A stretch of 47,902 bases of DNA, from assembly GCA_016218965.1 (NCBI GenBank), contig JACRCP010000407.1, positions 1-47,902 of the forward strand, written 5' to 3'. The DNA comes from Deltaproteobacteria bacterium (lineage in GTDB: Bacteria; Myxococcota; SpSt-1050; JACRCP01). Each line of letters opens with the position of its first letter. Positions within the stretch are counted from its first letter, which is position 1. Of this stretch, positions 16,103-24,056 are shown piece after piece. Both the position numbers and the translations under genes were made by a program. The notes beneath the pieces are model-generated. The model had not been told where the DNA came from, made no database searches, and saw only the letters and a list, made by a program, of their open reading frames with translations.

Positions 16103-17650
16103 TCAAAGTCCGAGCTTCCCCGGGTTCATCACCCCGTTCGGGTCGAACGCGCGTTTGACCGCGCGGTAGTACGGCATCCCGCCCTCGTGCTGGCGCGGCA
16201 GGAAGCGGGCCTTGCTCACGCCCACGCCGTGGTGGTGGCTGATGGTCGCGCCCGCCGAGATCGCGGCCTCAAGCGCGCGGTCCCAAATCCGGTCATAGAG
16301 CGCCTCGGCCTTTCCCCTCCGCCGCGGGCCTACGAACGTGAAATAGATCGAGCACCCGTCGGCATAGGCGTGCGAGAAATGCGCCATGATGAACGCCTGT
16401 GCCGCCACCGCCTTTTTTACCCCGAAATAGAGCGGCATGATGCGGTCCCACGGGGCGGCGACCTCCATGGTGTCACAGAAACCGCCCGCAAAGAATATCT
16501 TCGACTGCTTGTACGACACGGCGTAGCGTTTCTTGAGCCAATGCAGGCCGGGCGCTTCTCCCTCGTCCCTCCCGCCGCATGAGACAAACACCTCGCGCGC
16601 CGCGCGCACCTCGGCGTCGAGCATCGCGCCGTCGTCGCCGGAGAAAACCGTGACTAGCATGCAGCCGCCCGGCAGGTAGTCGGCAATCCTGTTCAGCACC
16701 GAGGTCGCGCCGAGCATCCGCTTGATCACAGCCTCGGTGAGCTCGCCCGGGACTGAGATCTCCTTGATGAACGACCCGAGGAGCCTGCCCCTGGGTTTCT
16801 TTACCGCACGGGTCTTTTCCTTTCCGAACCCGACAATCGTGTCGAACTCGTCGTAGAGGCGCAACACGGTCGGGCGGATCCCGAGTGCGAAGACCCGCCG
16901 CATCGCCTCGACCCCGGCGGCGACGTCGGGGAAGACGGTCCCGCGCGGAAGAACGATCGCCGGCTTGTCGTGGACGCGGAGGACCGACTTTGTGATGACC
17001 CCGAGCGTCCCTTCGGACCCGATGAGAAGCTGGTTTACGGAGTTGGCCTGATCCGGCGTGCCGCACTCCGCGGTGTCAACGACCTCACCGTCCCCCGTCA
17101 CAAACCTGAGCGAGACGACCATGTCCTCGATCTTGCCGTACCGGCTTGACTCCTGTCCCGCGCCGCGGGCCGCGATCCAGCCCCCGACGGACGAGCAGAT
17201 GATTGACGACGGGAAATGGCCTACGGTCAGCCCCTGCCGTTCCATCTCCATCTCGGCGTGCATGCCGATGACGCCCGGCTCGAAGGCGCAGGTCATCGAA
17301 GCAAGGTCGGGCGAATCGATCCGATTGAGCCTTTTCACGTCGAGCATCACGCCGCCCCGCACCGCGAGCGTCCCGCCGCAGACACCCGATCCGGCGCCGA
17401 ACGGGATGAGCGGGAACCGCTCGACGTTTGCGAGCCTGACGAGATCGACGACCTGCTGTTCCGACGCCGGCCAGACGATGGCCGAAGGCGCATGCGGCGA
17501 CCGGTTCTCCTTGAGCCAGATGATGGACTTGGGCCACAAATCCCGGTTGTACGAGAAGATGTCCGAAGGCCGCGTCGAAACGCCGTCGCCGCCGACGATG
17601 GCCGCAATCCCGCCGAGGATCGCGTCCGTGAGGTGTGTCGATTTCTCCAT
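16103..17650 (-). CDS. FAD-binding oxidase of the AGPS/GlcD family
   Basis: A 515-aa VAO-type flavoprotein. The PCMH FAD domain is clear (PLIPFGAGSGVCGGTL, then GVIGMHAEMEMERQGLTVGH and NQLLIGSEGTLGVITK). Near the C-terminus SHHHGVGVSKARF carries the His-rich loop that is characteristic of alkyldihydroxyacetonephosphate synthase, the ether-lipid enzyme, more than of glycolate oxidase. Family length is about 500-600 aa, so it is complete. It is the first gene of the seven-gene operon; ATG 17650 has no good ribosome site but a TTGACA-type promoter close in front. It could be a true ether-lipid synthase or a D-2-hydroxyacid dehydrogenase acting with the GlcE/GlcF-like partners. Confidence 0.85.
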   Translation of the reverse strand: MEKSTHLTDAILGGIAAIVGGDGVSTRPSDIFSYNRDLWPKSIIWLKENRSPHAPSAIVWPASEQQVVDLVRLANVERFPLIPFGAGSGVCGGTLAVRGGVMLDVKRLNRIDSPDLASMTCAFEPGVIGMHAEMEMERQGLTVGHFPSSIICSSVGGWIAARGAGQESSRYGKIEDMVVSLRFVTGDGEVVDTAECGTPDQANSVNQLLIGSEGTLGVITKSVLRVHDKPAIVLPRGTVFPDVAAGVEAMRRVFALGIRPTVLRLYDEFDTIVGFGKEKTRAVKKPRGRLLGSFIKEISVPGELTEAVIKRMLGATSVLNRIADYLPGGCMLVTVFSGDDGAMLDAEVRAAREVFVSCGGRDEGEAPGLHWLKKRYAVSYKQSKIFFAGGFCDTMEVAAPWDRIMPLYFGVKKAVAAQAFIMAHFSHAYADGCSIYFTFVGPRRRGKAEALYDRIWDRALEAAISAGATISHHHGVGVSKARFLPRQHEGGMPYYRAVKRAFDPNGVMNPGKLGL

Positions 17651-17659
17651 CGCCCCGTG

Positions 17660-17689
17660 TGTGTACCAGCCTGCGATGGAGGGTGTCAA
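17660..17689 (-). promoter_or_regulatory. predicted promoter of the AGPS-like/DUF350/ATP-grasp operon
   Basis: On the minus strand a perfect TTGACA (17689-17684) is followed after 18 nt by TACACA (17665-17660), a weak -10. It lies 9 nt before the ATG of the first gene, which again implies a very short or absent leader. Confidence 0.35.
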
Positions 17690-17737
17690 TTGTCTCGGGG
17701 GACGCTACGCTCAACTTCCCCCCCGAACCCCCCGCGC

Positions 17738-17759
17738 GCTCCGGCGGAGTGAATCCGCC
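17738..17759. repeat. REP-like hairpin, copy 1
   Basis: GCTCCGGCGG followed by a stem GGCGGA (17743-17748)/TCCGCC (17754-17759) with loop GTGAA. The same GCTCCGGCGG block heads a hairpin at 27640-27663, so the two look like copies of a dispersed palindromic element. Confidence 0.4.
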
Positions 17760-18007
17760 CTCGCGGTGCGGTGGGTGCGTTGCATTAACCCCGTTCACCC
17801 GCCGTCCGGACTCGACCCGGTTGCGCCGGAGCGGCGTTTTTCGGGCAACCACCGGGCGCCTCCTCAGGTGCCCACACACAACGACGCATCCGAAAACGAC
17901 GCGAAGGCGCGGCCGGGGAGGAAGACGGGCGGCCCCCGGCGCTGGCGCCATGCCGACCTTCAATGCGAACCCGGGCTTGTGCGACGGGCCCTCGTGCGGT
18001 CATCGTG

Positions 18008-18036
18008 TGGACGGGGCCTGCCGGACGGGATATCAT
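18008..18036 (+). promoter_or_regulatory. predicted promoter of the GH31 gene
   Basis: TGGACG (18008-18013), a 17-nt spacer and TATCAT (18031-18036), which matches the -10 consensus at five of six bases. It lies 27 nt before the ATG, leaving room for the GGAGGG ribosome site seen there. Confidence 0.45.
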
Positions 18037-18063
18037 GTCTTCGTTCTTGCCGGCGGAGGGAAA

Positions 18064-20301
18064 ATGAAAACAGTTGCCCAAAGGGTCTTGATTGTGATCG
18101 CGCTCGCAATTGTCACGCAGACGATCGCCTGCGGGACGCGGGAGGTTTCGGTGGCGGCGGGAGATGCGGCGGCGACTACGGATGCAGGGGCCACTGGAGG
18201 GGGCATTGACGACGGGCCCGCGGACGGGGGCGGGGTGGGGTTTCCCGGCGTGAACGTGGCGATTACGGACGAACCGCTCTCGATTGCGTTCACGTACAAG
18301 GGCGCGCCTCTCGTGGCGCTTTCCGCGGCCGGTTCCTCGGCGCTCTACCTCACGGACGGCACCACAAAGGTCGGTCTTTCGGGACCGGTGACGCAGACGA
18401 CCACGGCCGACGCCGTCATCCTCGATCTCTTCACCGGCGACGGGCGCGCGGCAAGGGTCGAGATCGGCCCGGCCGCGGAGGACGCGGCGCGGGTGAGGTT
18501 TTTTGTCGAAAAGAAAAAGAAGGAAGAGAAGTACGGGGCCGCGTTCTCCGTCGGCGCGCAAGAGGGATTCTACGGCGTCATGGAGCGCGTGGTGCAGGGC
18601 GACGACGACAGTTCCTGGAAGCCGGGGATGACGGAGGGCCTCAACCTCCGCGGCCAGTACGTCTACTTTTTCGTGATGGCCACCGTTTCGATATTCAGCC
18701 CGTTCTTCGTTTCGTCCGCCGGGTACGGCGTGTACACCGAGGGCTCGTGGCCCGGCGCGTACGATTTCGGCAGGACCGATCCCGCCGCCGTCGCGATGGA
18801 GTTTGAGGGGGACGAGCTTGTGTTCAGGGTCATCCCCGGCCCGGCGCCCCTTGACGTGAGCCGCCGGTACGCTCGCACCGCGGGCCTTCCCAAGAGCCAT
18901 CCGAGGTGGGTCTTCGGCCCGTGGCGCTACCGCGACGAGGACTACAATCTCCGCGCGTTCTACGACGGCACGCTCAACGCCACGCCGTTCAACTCGATGG
19001 TCGTCGAGGACGTGCTCATGATGGAGGCCCTGGGCATCCCGCTCTCGCTCCGCTGGCTCGACCGGCCGTGGTGCCCCGGGTACTTCGGATACAACGACCT
19101 TGAGTGGGACGAGAAGCGGTTCCCAAGCCCGCTTGACATGATCAAATGGCTCGAAGGCAAGGGGATCAAGCTGGCGCTCTGGATCGCCCCGTGGGCGATG
19201 GGAAAGATGGGCGAAGAGGCGGTGGAGAAGGGCTATGCCGTGGACAACCCTGTTCCCACCTTCCCCGCCGACGCCTACCTCCTCGACCTGACGAACGCGG
19301 AAGGTGTGGAATGGTGGCAGGACCGGCTCGCCCTGCGCATCAACGAAGGCGTCGCCGCGTTCAAGCTGGACCGCGGCGAGGAGAAGCCCCCGGACGGGAT
19401 CGCGTTTGCCGGGAAGTACGACAACGGCATGACCTACCGCGAGGGCCACAACCTCTATCCCCTTCTCTACGCCGAGGCCGTGCACGGCGCCTTCACCCGC
19501 GCGGGCGTTGACGAGTTCGCCATCATGCCGCGGTCCGGCTGGGTGGGGACCTCACGCCATGCGATCTCATGGGGGGGCGATACGGGCGGGACGGAATGGG
19601 GACTACGTTCGGTCATCATCGCCCTCCAGCGCGCCGCCGTGATGAATTTTCCGGTCTGGGGCTCCGACACCTGCGGGTATGTCGGCATGGCATCGCACGA
19701 AACCTGCGCCCGTTGGCTCGCGTTTTCCGCCTTCTGCCCGCTCATGGAAGTGGGCCCCACGCGCAACGCCTCACTCTGGTCGAGGGTCCCCGACGGCGAG
19801 TCGGGGGGCGTGGACGGGAGCGGGTATCACTACACGCCGTACTACGACGAATCGCTTGTCGCGGCGTGGATCTTTTACGCCCGCCTGCACCACGACCTCA
19901 TGGACTACACGCACGCGCAGGCCGAGCTCGCACACGAGGACGGCACGCCGATCGTCCGGCCGATGGTCGTCATGCACCCCGGGATCCCGGAGTTCACAGA
20001 CATGTTCGACCAGTACTACTTCGGGCCGGACATCGTCGTCGCGCCAATCTGGCAGACGGGCGTGGCCGAGCGCGAAGTCACCATCCCGCCCGGCGACTGG
20101 ATCGACGCGTGGACGGGGCAGGCCATGACGTCGGGCGCGGCGGTCACCGTGGACGCGCCCGAGCACAAGATACCAATCTACTATCGAAACGGGAGCGGGC
20201 TCGGCGCCGTTTTCGGCGACCTCCCTGCCCGCTGGGCCGACGCCCAGGCAAGGGCGAAGAACCGGCCGAACCTCGCCGAGCTTCAAAAAACGGTCAAGTA
20301 G
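18064..20301 (+). CDS. GH31 alpha-glycosidase lipoprotein
   Basis: A 745-aa retaining alpha-glycosidase (alpha-glucosidase/alpha-xylosidase class). The nucleophile is expected at Asp436 (FKLDRGE) and the acid/base at Asp506 (SGWVGTSRHAISWGGDTGGT), both in the right family context. The N-terminus is a signal peptide ending TIAC with a Gly/Asp/Ala-rich linker, so the enzyme is probably lipid-anchored and acts outside the cytoplasm. GGAGGG precedes the ATG. The stop overlaps by 8 bp the stop of the convergent GlcNAc-kinase-like gene, leaving no room for a terminator between them. The sugar specificity is not readable. Confidence 0.88.
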   Translation: MKTVAQRVLIVIALAIVTQTIACGTREVSVAAGDAAATTDAGATGGGIDDGPADGGGVGFPGVNVAITDEPLSIAFTYKGAPLVALSAAGSSALYLTDGTTKVGLSGPVTQTTTADAVILDLFTGDGRAARVEIGPAAEDAARVRFFVEKKKKEEKYGAAFSVGAQEGFYGVMERVVQGDDDSSWKPGMTEGLNLRGQYVYFFVMATVSIFSPFFVSSAGYGVYTEGSWPGAYDFGRTDPAAVAMEFEGDELVFRVIPGPAPLDVSRRYARTAGLPKSHPRWVFGPWRYRDEDYNLRAFYDGTLNATPFNSMVVEDVLMMEALGIPLSLRWLDRPWCPGYFGYNDLEWDEKRFPSPLDMIKWLEGKGIKLALWIAPWAMGKMGEEAVEKGYAVDNPVPTFPADAYLLDLTNAEGVEWWQDRLALRINEGVAAFKLDRGEEKPPDGIAFAGKYDNGMTYREGHNLYPLLYAEAVHGAFTRAGVDEFAIMPRSGWVGTSRHAISWGGDTGGTEWGLRSVIIALQRAAVMNFPVWGSDTCGYVGMASHETCARWLAFSAFCPLMEVGPTRNASLWSRVPDGESGGVDGSGYHYTPYYDESLVAAWIFYARLHHDLMDYTHAQAELAHEDGTPIVRPMVVMHPGIPEFTDMFDQYYFGPDIVVAPIWQTGVAEREVTIPPGDWIDAWTGQAMTSGAAVTVDAPEHKIPIYYRNGSGLGAVFGDLPARWADAQARAKNRPNLAELQKTVK

Positions 20302-21292
20302 GTGTTCGGATGTGTTCGTTGAGTGTGCAGGCGATCCTTTCCGCGACGGCCTTTGGCGTCGTCCTTCCGTAGTGCCCGTCCATCGCGAGGAGAACCCCGC
20401 CGACTGCAGGTTCGGTTCGAAGCTTGATGATCTTGACGGGGTTTCGCGCGGTCTTCACCACTCGCGCAAGGGCATCCGCGGGGACGGGGGGGCGCCCGCG
20501 CATGAACACGCTGCCGCCCAGGGCCACGGTAACAGGTTCGCCGGGCGCAAAGAGATCGTTAATGACGAACCTCGCCGCCTTGCCGATGCTCGATCCCGCG
20601 CGCACGAGGATGTCGTGCGCCACGGCATCTCCCATCGCCGCGGCCCTAAACGCAAGCGGCGTCACGGCGGCGATCGCGTCCTCCCGGCCCACGTCGCAGA
20701 ACCCGAGCTCGATCATGTCCTCGATGTCGTCTAGGCCGAACCTCTCCAGAATCAGGTCGTGAAGCAGGGTGTTCGGGCCACGCCCCTCGGCCTGCTTCAT
20801 CGCGGCGTTGACGGCGGCGACGGCGATGTCCGTGCCGCCTCCCCAGTCGGCCGAAAGCGGCCCGAGCCCGCCGACCCTCTTGAAACGGCCCTCGCGGTTG
20901 AACCCCATGACGTTGACGCCCGTGCCCGAAATGCACGCCACACCGACTCCGTCGGGGGTGCCGGCGCGCAGGGCGATGGACGTGTCGTTGACCAGCACGC
21001 GAAGCGGCGAAGCGTCGAAGCCGATGATCATGTCCATGACCGTCGCGTAGTCCTTATCACGGTCGGCCCCGCAGATGCCGTACCCGGCGGCGGCTGTCGC
21101 CGCAGGCCTGACCCCCGCGACGCGGAGCGCCCGGCGGTGGGCAAGCGCAAGTTCGGCCCGCGCCGCACGGACGCCGATCTCCTGGAAGTTGATCCCCCCC
21201 GACCGCCCGACGCCAAGAACATCGCCCTCGGCGTCCGCCACGACCGCGATCGTCTTCGACCCCCCGCCGTCCATTCCAAGGAAGTACGTCAT
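20294..21292 (-). CDS. BadF/BadG-type ATPase, N-acetylglucosamine-kinase-like
   Basis: A 332-aa ASKHA-fold kinase. MTYFLGMDGGGSKTIAVVAD is the phosphate-1 motif, CISGTGVNVMGFN the phosphate-2 region, GGLGPLSADWGGG the interdomain block and ALGGSVF the adenosine motif. The closest known class is eukaryote-like N-acetylglucosamine/N-acetylmuramic-type sugar kinase, which would phosphorylate amino sugars released from glycans or recycled cell wall. TTGGAG lies 8 nt before the ATG. It converges on the GH31 gene with overlapping ends and is divergent from the kinase-like receptor gene across 97 bp. Confidence 0.85.
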   Translation of the reverse strand: MTYFLGMDGGGSKTIAVVADAEGDVLGVGRSGGINFQEIGVRAARAELALAHRRALRVAGVRPAATAAAGYGICGADRDKDYATVMDMIIGFDASPLRVLVNDTSIALRAGTPDGVGVACISGTGVNVMGFNREGRFKRVGGLGPLSADWGGGTDIAVAAVNAAMKQAEGRGPNTLLHDLILERFGLDDIEDMIELGFCDVGREDAIAAVTPLAFRAAAMGDAVAHDILVRAGSSIGKAARFVINDLFAPGEPVTVALGGSVFMRGRPPVPADALARVVKTARNPVKIIKLRTEPAVGGVLLAMDGHYGRTTPKAVAERIACTLNEHIRTPT

Positions 21293-21389
21293 GCCAGTGT
21301 CTCCAACAAAAGTTGCAACGCTAGTCGGGCATGTGATAGTAAGCCTGCATTATTCGGGCTTTGTCAACTCCTTGGCAAGGGGTGATGCA

Positions 21390-23960
21390 GTGCTTTGTTA
21401 CAGGTGCGGAAGCCATGTCCCCGACGGGAGCGAGTTCTGTCCCAACTGCGGCCAGCGATTCACCGCGGGCGTGAGCAAGGATGAAGGGAAGGCCGTCCCG
21501 GCGGACGAGGACTCGCACCAGTACCAGTTCAAGGCGGGGGACGTGATCGCCGGCCGGTACCGGATCAAGGGGATCATCGGCTCGGGCGGGATAGGCGAGG
21601 TCTACCGGGCGCACGACTCGGAGATCGACGTCGACGTGGCGGTCAAGGTCCTGCACGAAGGCGTGATCACCGGCGAGGACGATTTCAGGCAGTTCTCGAC
21701 GGAGCTCAAGGCGGCCCGGAAGCTTGCCCACCAGAACATCGTCCGCGTGTACGACGTCGACCGGGATTCCGGAAAGGTCTTCTACGCGCTCCAGCTCCTG
21801 GAAGGCCTGACCCTCCGCCGGATCATCATGCTTCGCGCCGAGAAGAACCAGGTGTTCTCGCTCCAGGAGGTCGAGCCGATCTTTTCGCAGATCGTCCATG
21901 CGCTCGAGCACGCGCACCAGTTCACGTTTCACGGCAACCTCAAGCCCGAGAACGTGGTCATCCTTCCCGATCTCCTCAAGGTCACCGACTTCTTCCTGAT
22001 TGGCGCCCTGGGGCGCAAAAAGTTCCTCGACCGCCAGAAGACGGACGCGGGCGGGCTGCGGTACCTGGCGCCGGAGATCCGCTACGAGTGGGACAACGTC
22101 AACAACCGGGCCGACATCTTTTCGCTGGGCGCCATCCTTTCGGAGATGGTTACGGGAGAACCCTACGACGGCGGGCCGGCCAACCCCTCGGCGCGCAACC
22201 GCGCGCTCCCGCGATCGATCGACCGCCTCTGCGGCCGGGCGCTCGAGGAGGACCCGTTCAAGCGCCACGAGAGCGTGACTGAGTTCCTCCAGGAACTCAA
22301 CCGGGTGATCGAGGAGTCGATCACGGGCCTTTCGGCATCCGAGGTTGCGGCGCCCAAGACCAAGGAAGAGGAATTCCTCCCCGAGGGCGAGTTCGAGGAG
22401 ATCGAGGACCACGAGATCGAGGAGATCGAAGGACCCGCGCGGGCCGATGCGAAACCCGCCGCGGACAGGGGCCGGCGCGTCTCGTTCGGCCTCGAAGAGG
22501 AGCCGCGGGCCGCTCAGTCCGAAGGGTCCGCTCCCAGAGAGAGCAGGGCCCTCTATGCGGCTGCCGGGGCAGGGGGCCCGTCTGCCGCGCCCCCCGACGC
22601 GGCCGAGGCCGAAGACAAACCGGCGCGTCCCGCGCCTTCGGTCCCGCCGAAAAAGGCCGAGGCCAAACCGGCGCCCGCCAGGCCGGACGACAAGCCGATC
22701 AAACCCGAGCAGCCGAGGCTTCCGACCGCGATCGTGCGCGCGCAGAAGCGGCACTTCACCGCAATCCTGATAATGTTCCTTCTCGTGGTGCTCGTGATCG
22801 CCGGCGGTTCCTTCTTTATCTGGAAGCAGAGCGACAAGGACCGGCGCCAGCGCATCGCCGAGCTTGCCGAGATCGAAGAGCAGCGGAAAAAGGTCGACGA
22901 ACGACAGAAAAAACTTGATGATCAGATTACCCAGCTCCTGGCGGCCAAGAAGGATGCCGAGGAAAAGGTGAAGGCGCAGGAGGAGGAGGAGAAAAAAATC
23001 GCGGTCAAGACGGAACCCGTAAAGGAGGCGGTCAAGGAGGCCAAGGAGGCGAAGGAGGAGAAGCCCGAGCCGCTGCCGCCCGAGAAAAAGGGGCCGACCG
23101 AAGAGGAGAAGAACCTCGCCGACATCGAAGCCAAGCTTGCGAAGATTCGCGAACAGAAGGAGATGGCCGCCCAGCAGAAGGCCGAACTCGAGGCCAAGAA
23201 GTTTGCCAAGGCCGAAGAACGCAAGGCGGCGATGGAGGAGGCCAAACGAAAGGCGGAGGAGCGCAAGGCCGATCTCGATGCCAGGAAGGCCGAGACCGAG
23301 AAGGCAAAGGCCGAAGAGAAGGCCCGCAAGGAGGAAGAGAAGAAGAAGTCCGAGGAGGAGGCCAAAAAGGCCGCCGCGGCCGCAAAGGAGCCCAAGTGCC
23401 CCAGGGGGATGGTGCTGGTTCCGGCGGGCAGGTTCCAGTTCGGATCGGCCGCCGGCGACCCGATGAAGGGTTTTGGCGAGAAGAACAACGAGCCCGTCGA
23501 TCTTCCCGCCTATTGCATAGACATATACGAATACCCGAACGGCTCGGGCAAGCTCCCGCGCACCGGGATCTCGTACGGCGGCGCCGAGGGGGCGTGCAGG
23601 AAGGCCGCAAAGCGCATCTGCACCGAACAGGAATGGGAAAAGGCATGCAAGGGGCCTGGAGGGTTCCGCTATCCGTACGGCAACAAGTGGGAGCCCGCTT
23701 TCTGCAACAGCGAGGACGACCAGGGCAACAAGAAGCAGGTGGGCCCGGCCGGCTCGTTCACGAAGTGCCGGAGCGGCTATGGCGTGGCGGACATGAGCGG
23801 CAACGTCGCCGAGTGGGTCAACGCGGGCGGGGCGAAGGCGAACAAGGGCGGGGCCGCCGACCGGCCCAACTACGCCGTCCGTTGCGCGGCCAAGGCGGCG
23901 GCCGACCCGGGCAAGACCAGCGCGACCCTGGGATTCCGGTGCTGCGCGGGCGCGGACTGA
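21390..23960 (+). CDS. zinc-ribbon Ser/Thr pseudokinase receptor with FGE-sulfatase domain
   Basis: An 856-aa single-pass membrane protein. The N-terminus is a zinc ribbon (Cys3, Cys6, Cys17, Cys20). A Hanks-type kinase domain follows (about 55-320), with the Gly loop IGSGGIGEVY and VAVK Lys86. However, HRD is replaced by HGN (181-183, in HGNLKPEN) and DFG by DFF (200-202), so it is probably catalytically weak or dead. An acidic linker leads to a TM helix (about 455-479), a long Lys/Glu/Ala coiled coil (about 485-665) and a periplasmic FGE-sulfatase-like domain (670-856; MVLVPAGRFQFGS ... YGVADMSGNVAEWVN ... LGFRCC). The start is GTG with AAGGGG seven bases upstream. It looks like a sensor or scaffold linking cytoplasm and envelope. 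Confidence 0.85.
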   Translation: MLCYRCGSHVPDGSEFCPNCGQRFTAGVSKDEGKAVPADEDSHQYQFKAGDVIAGRYRIKGIIGSGGIGEVYRAHDSEIDVDVAVKVLHEGVITGEDDFRQFSTELKAARKLAHQNIVRVYDVDRDSGKVFYALQLLEGLTLRRIIMLRAEKNQVFSLQEVEPIFSQIVHALEHAHQFTFHGNLKPENVVILPDLLKVTDFFLIGALGRKKFLDRQKTDAGGLRYLAPEIRYEWDNVNNRADIFSLGAILSEMVTGEPYDGGPANPSARNRALPRSIDRLCGRALEEDPFKRHESVTEFLQELNRVIEESITGLSASEVAAPKTKEEEFLPEGEFEEIEDHEIEEIEGPARADAKPAADRGRRVSFGLEEEPRAAQSEGSAPRESRALYAAAGAGGPSAAPPDAAEAEDKPARPAPSVPPKKAEAKPAPARPDDKPIKPEQPRLPTAIVRAQKRHFTAILIMFLLVVLVIAGGSFFIWKQSDKDRRQRIAELAEIEEQRKKVDERQKKLDDQITQLLAAKKDAEEKVKAQEEEEKKIAVKTEPVKEAVKEAKEAKEEKPEPLPPEKKGPTEEEKNLADIEAKLAKIREQKEMAAQQKAELEAKKFAKAEERKAAMEEAKRKAEERKADLDARKAETEKAKAEEKARKEEEKKKSEEEAKKAAAAAKEPKCPRGMVLVPAGRFQFGSAAGDPMKGFGEKNNEPVDLPAYCIDIYEYPNGSGKLPRTGISYGGAEGACRKAAKRICTEQEWEKACKGPGGFRYPYGNKWEPAFCNSEDDQGNKKQVGPAGSFTKCRSGYGVADMSGNVAEWVNAGGAKANKGGAADRPNYAVRCAAKAAADPGKTSATLGFRCCAGAD

Positions 23961-23972
23961 GCGGCGCGGCAG

Positions 23973-23997
23973 TTTTCGCAGATTCCCTATGCGAAAA
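23973..23997. repeat. inverted repeat after the pseudokinase gene
   Basis: TTTTCGCA (23973-23980) and TGCGAAAA (23990-23997) form an 8-bp stem with a 9-nt loop. It stands 12 nt after the stop codon and could act as a weak terminator or as an mRNA end-protecting hairpin. Confidence 0.4.
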
Positions 23998-24003
23998 GAA
24001 CGT

Positions 24004-24030
24004 TCTCCGTGATCTCTGTGGTCTCTGAGG
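24004..24030 (-). repeat. CAGAG triple-repeat element, copy 1
   Basis: Read on the minus strand, three CAGAG-like units with a 9-nt period after CC: TCAGAG-ACC, ACAGAG-ATC, ACGGAG. Two related copies lie at 25014 and 29300. Confidence 0.6.
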
Positions 24031-24056
24031 CCGGAAACAGCAACGGGAGAGAACAG

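Larger units (their letters stand above)
17651..18063. other. 413-bp divergent intergenic region
   Basis: It lies between the seven-gene operon (minus) and the GH31 gene (plus). I see a promoter toward each side, the GGCGGA-GTGAA-TCCGCC hairpin at 17743-17759 and an imperfect hairpin near 17845-17872 (GGGCGCCT/AGGTGCCC). No convincing gene or RNA is visible. Confidence 0.5.
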
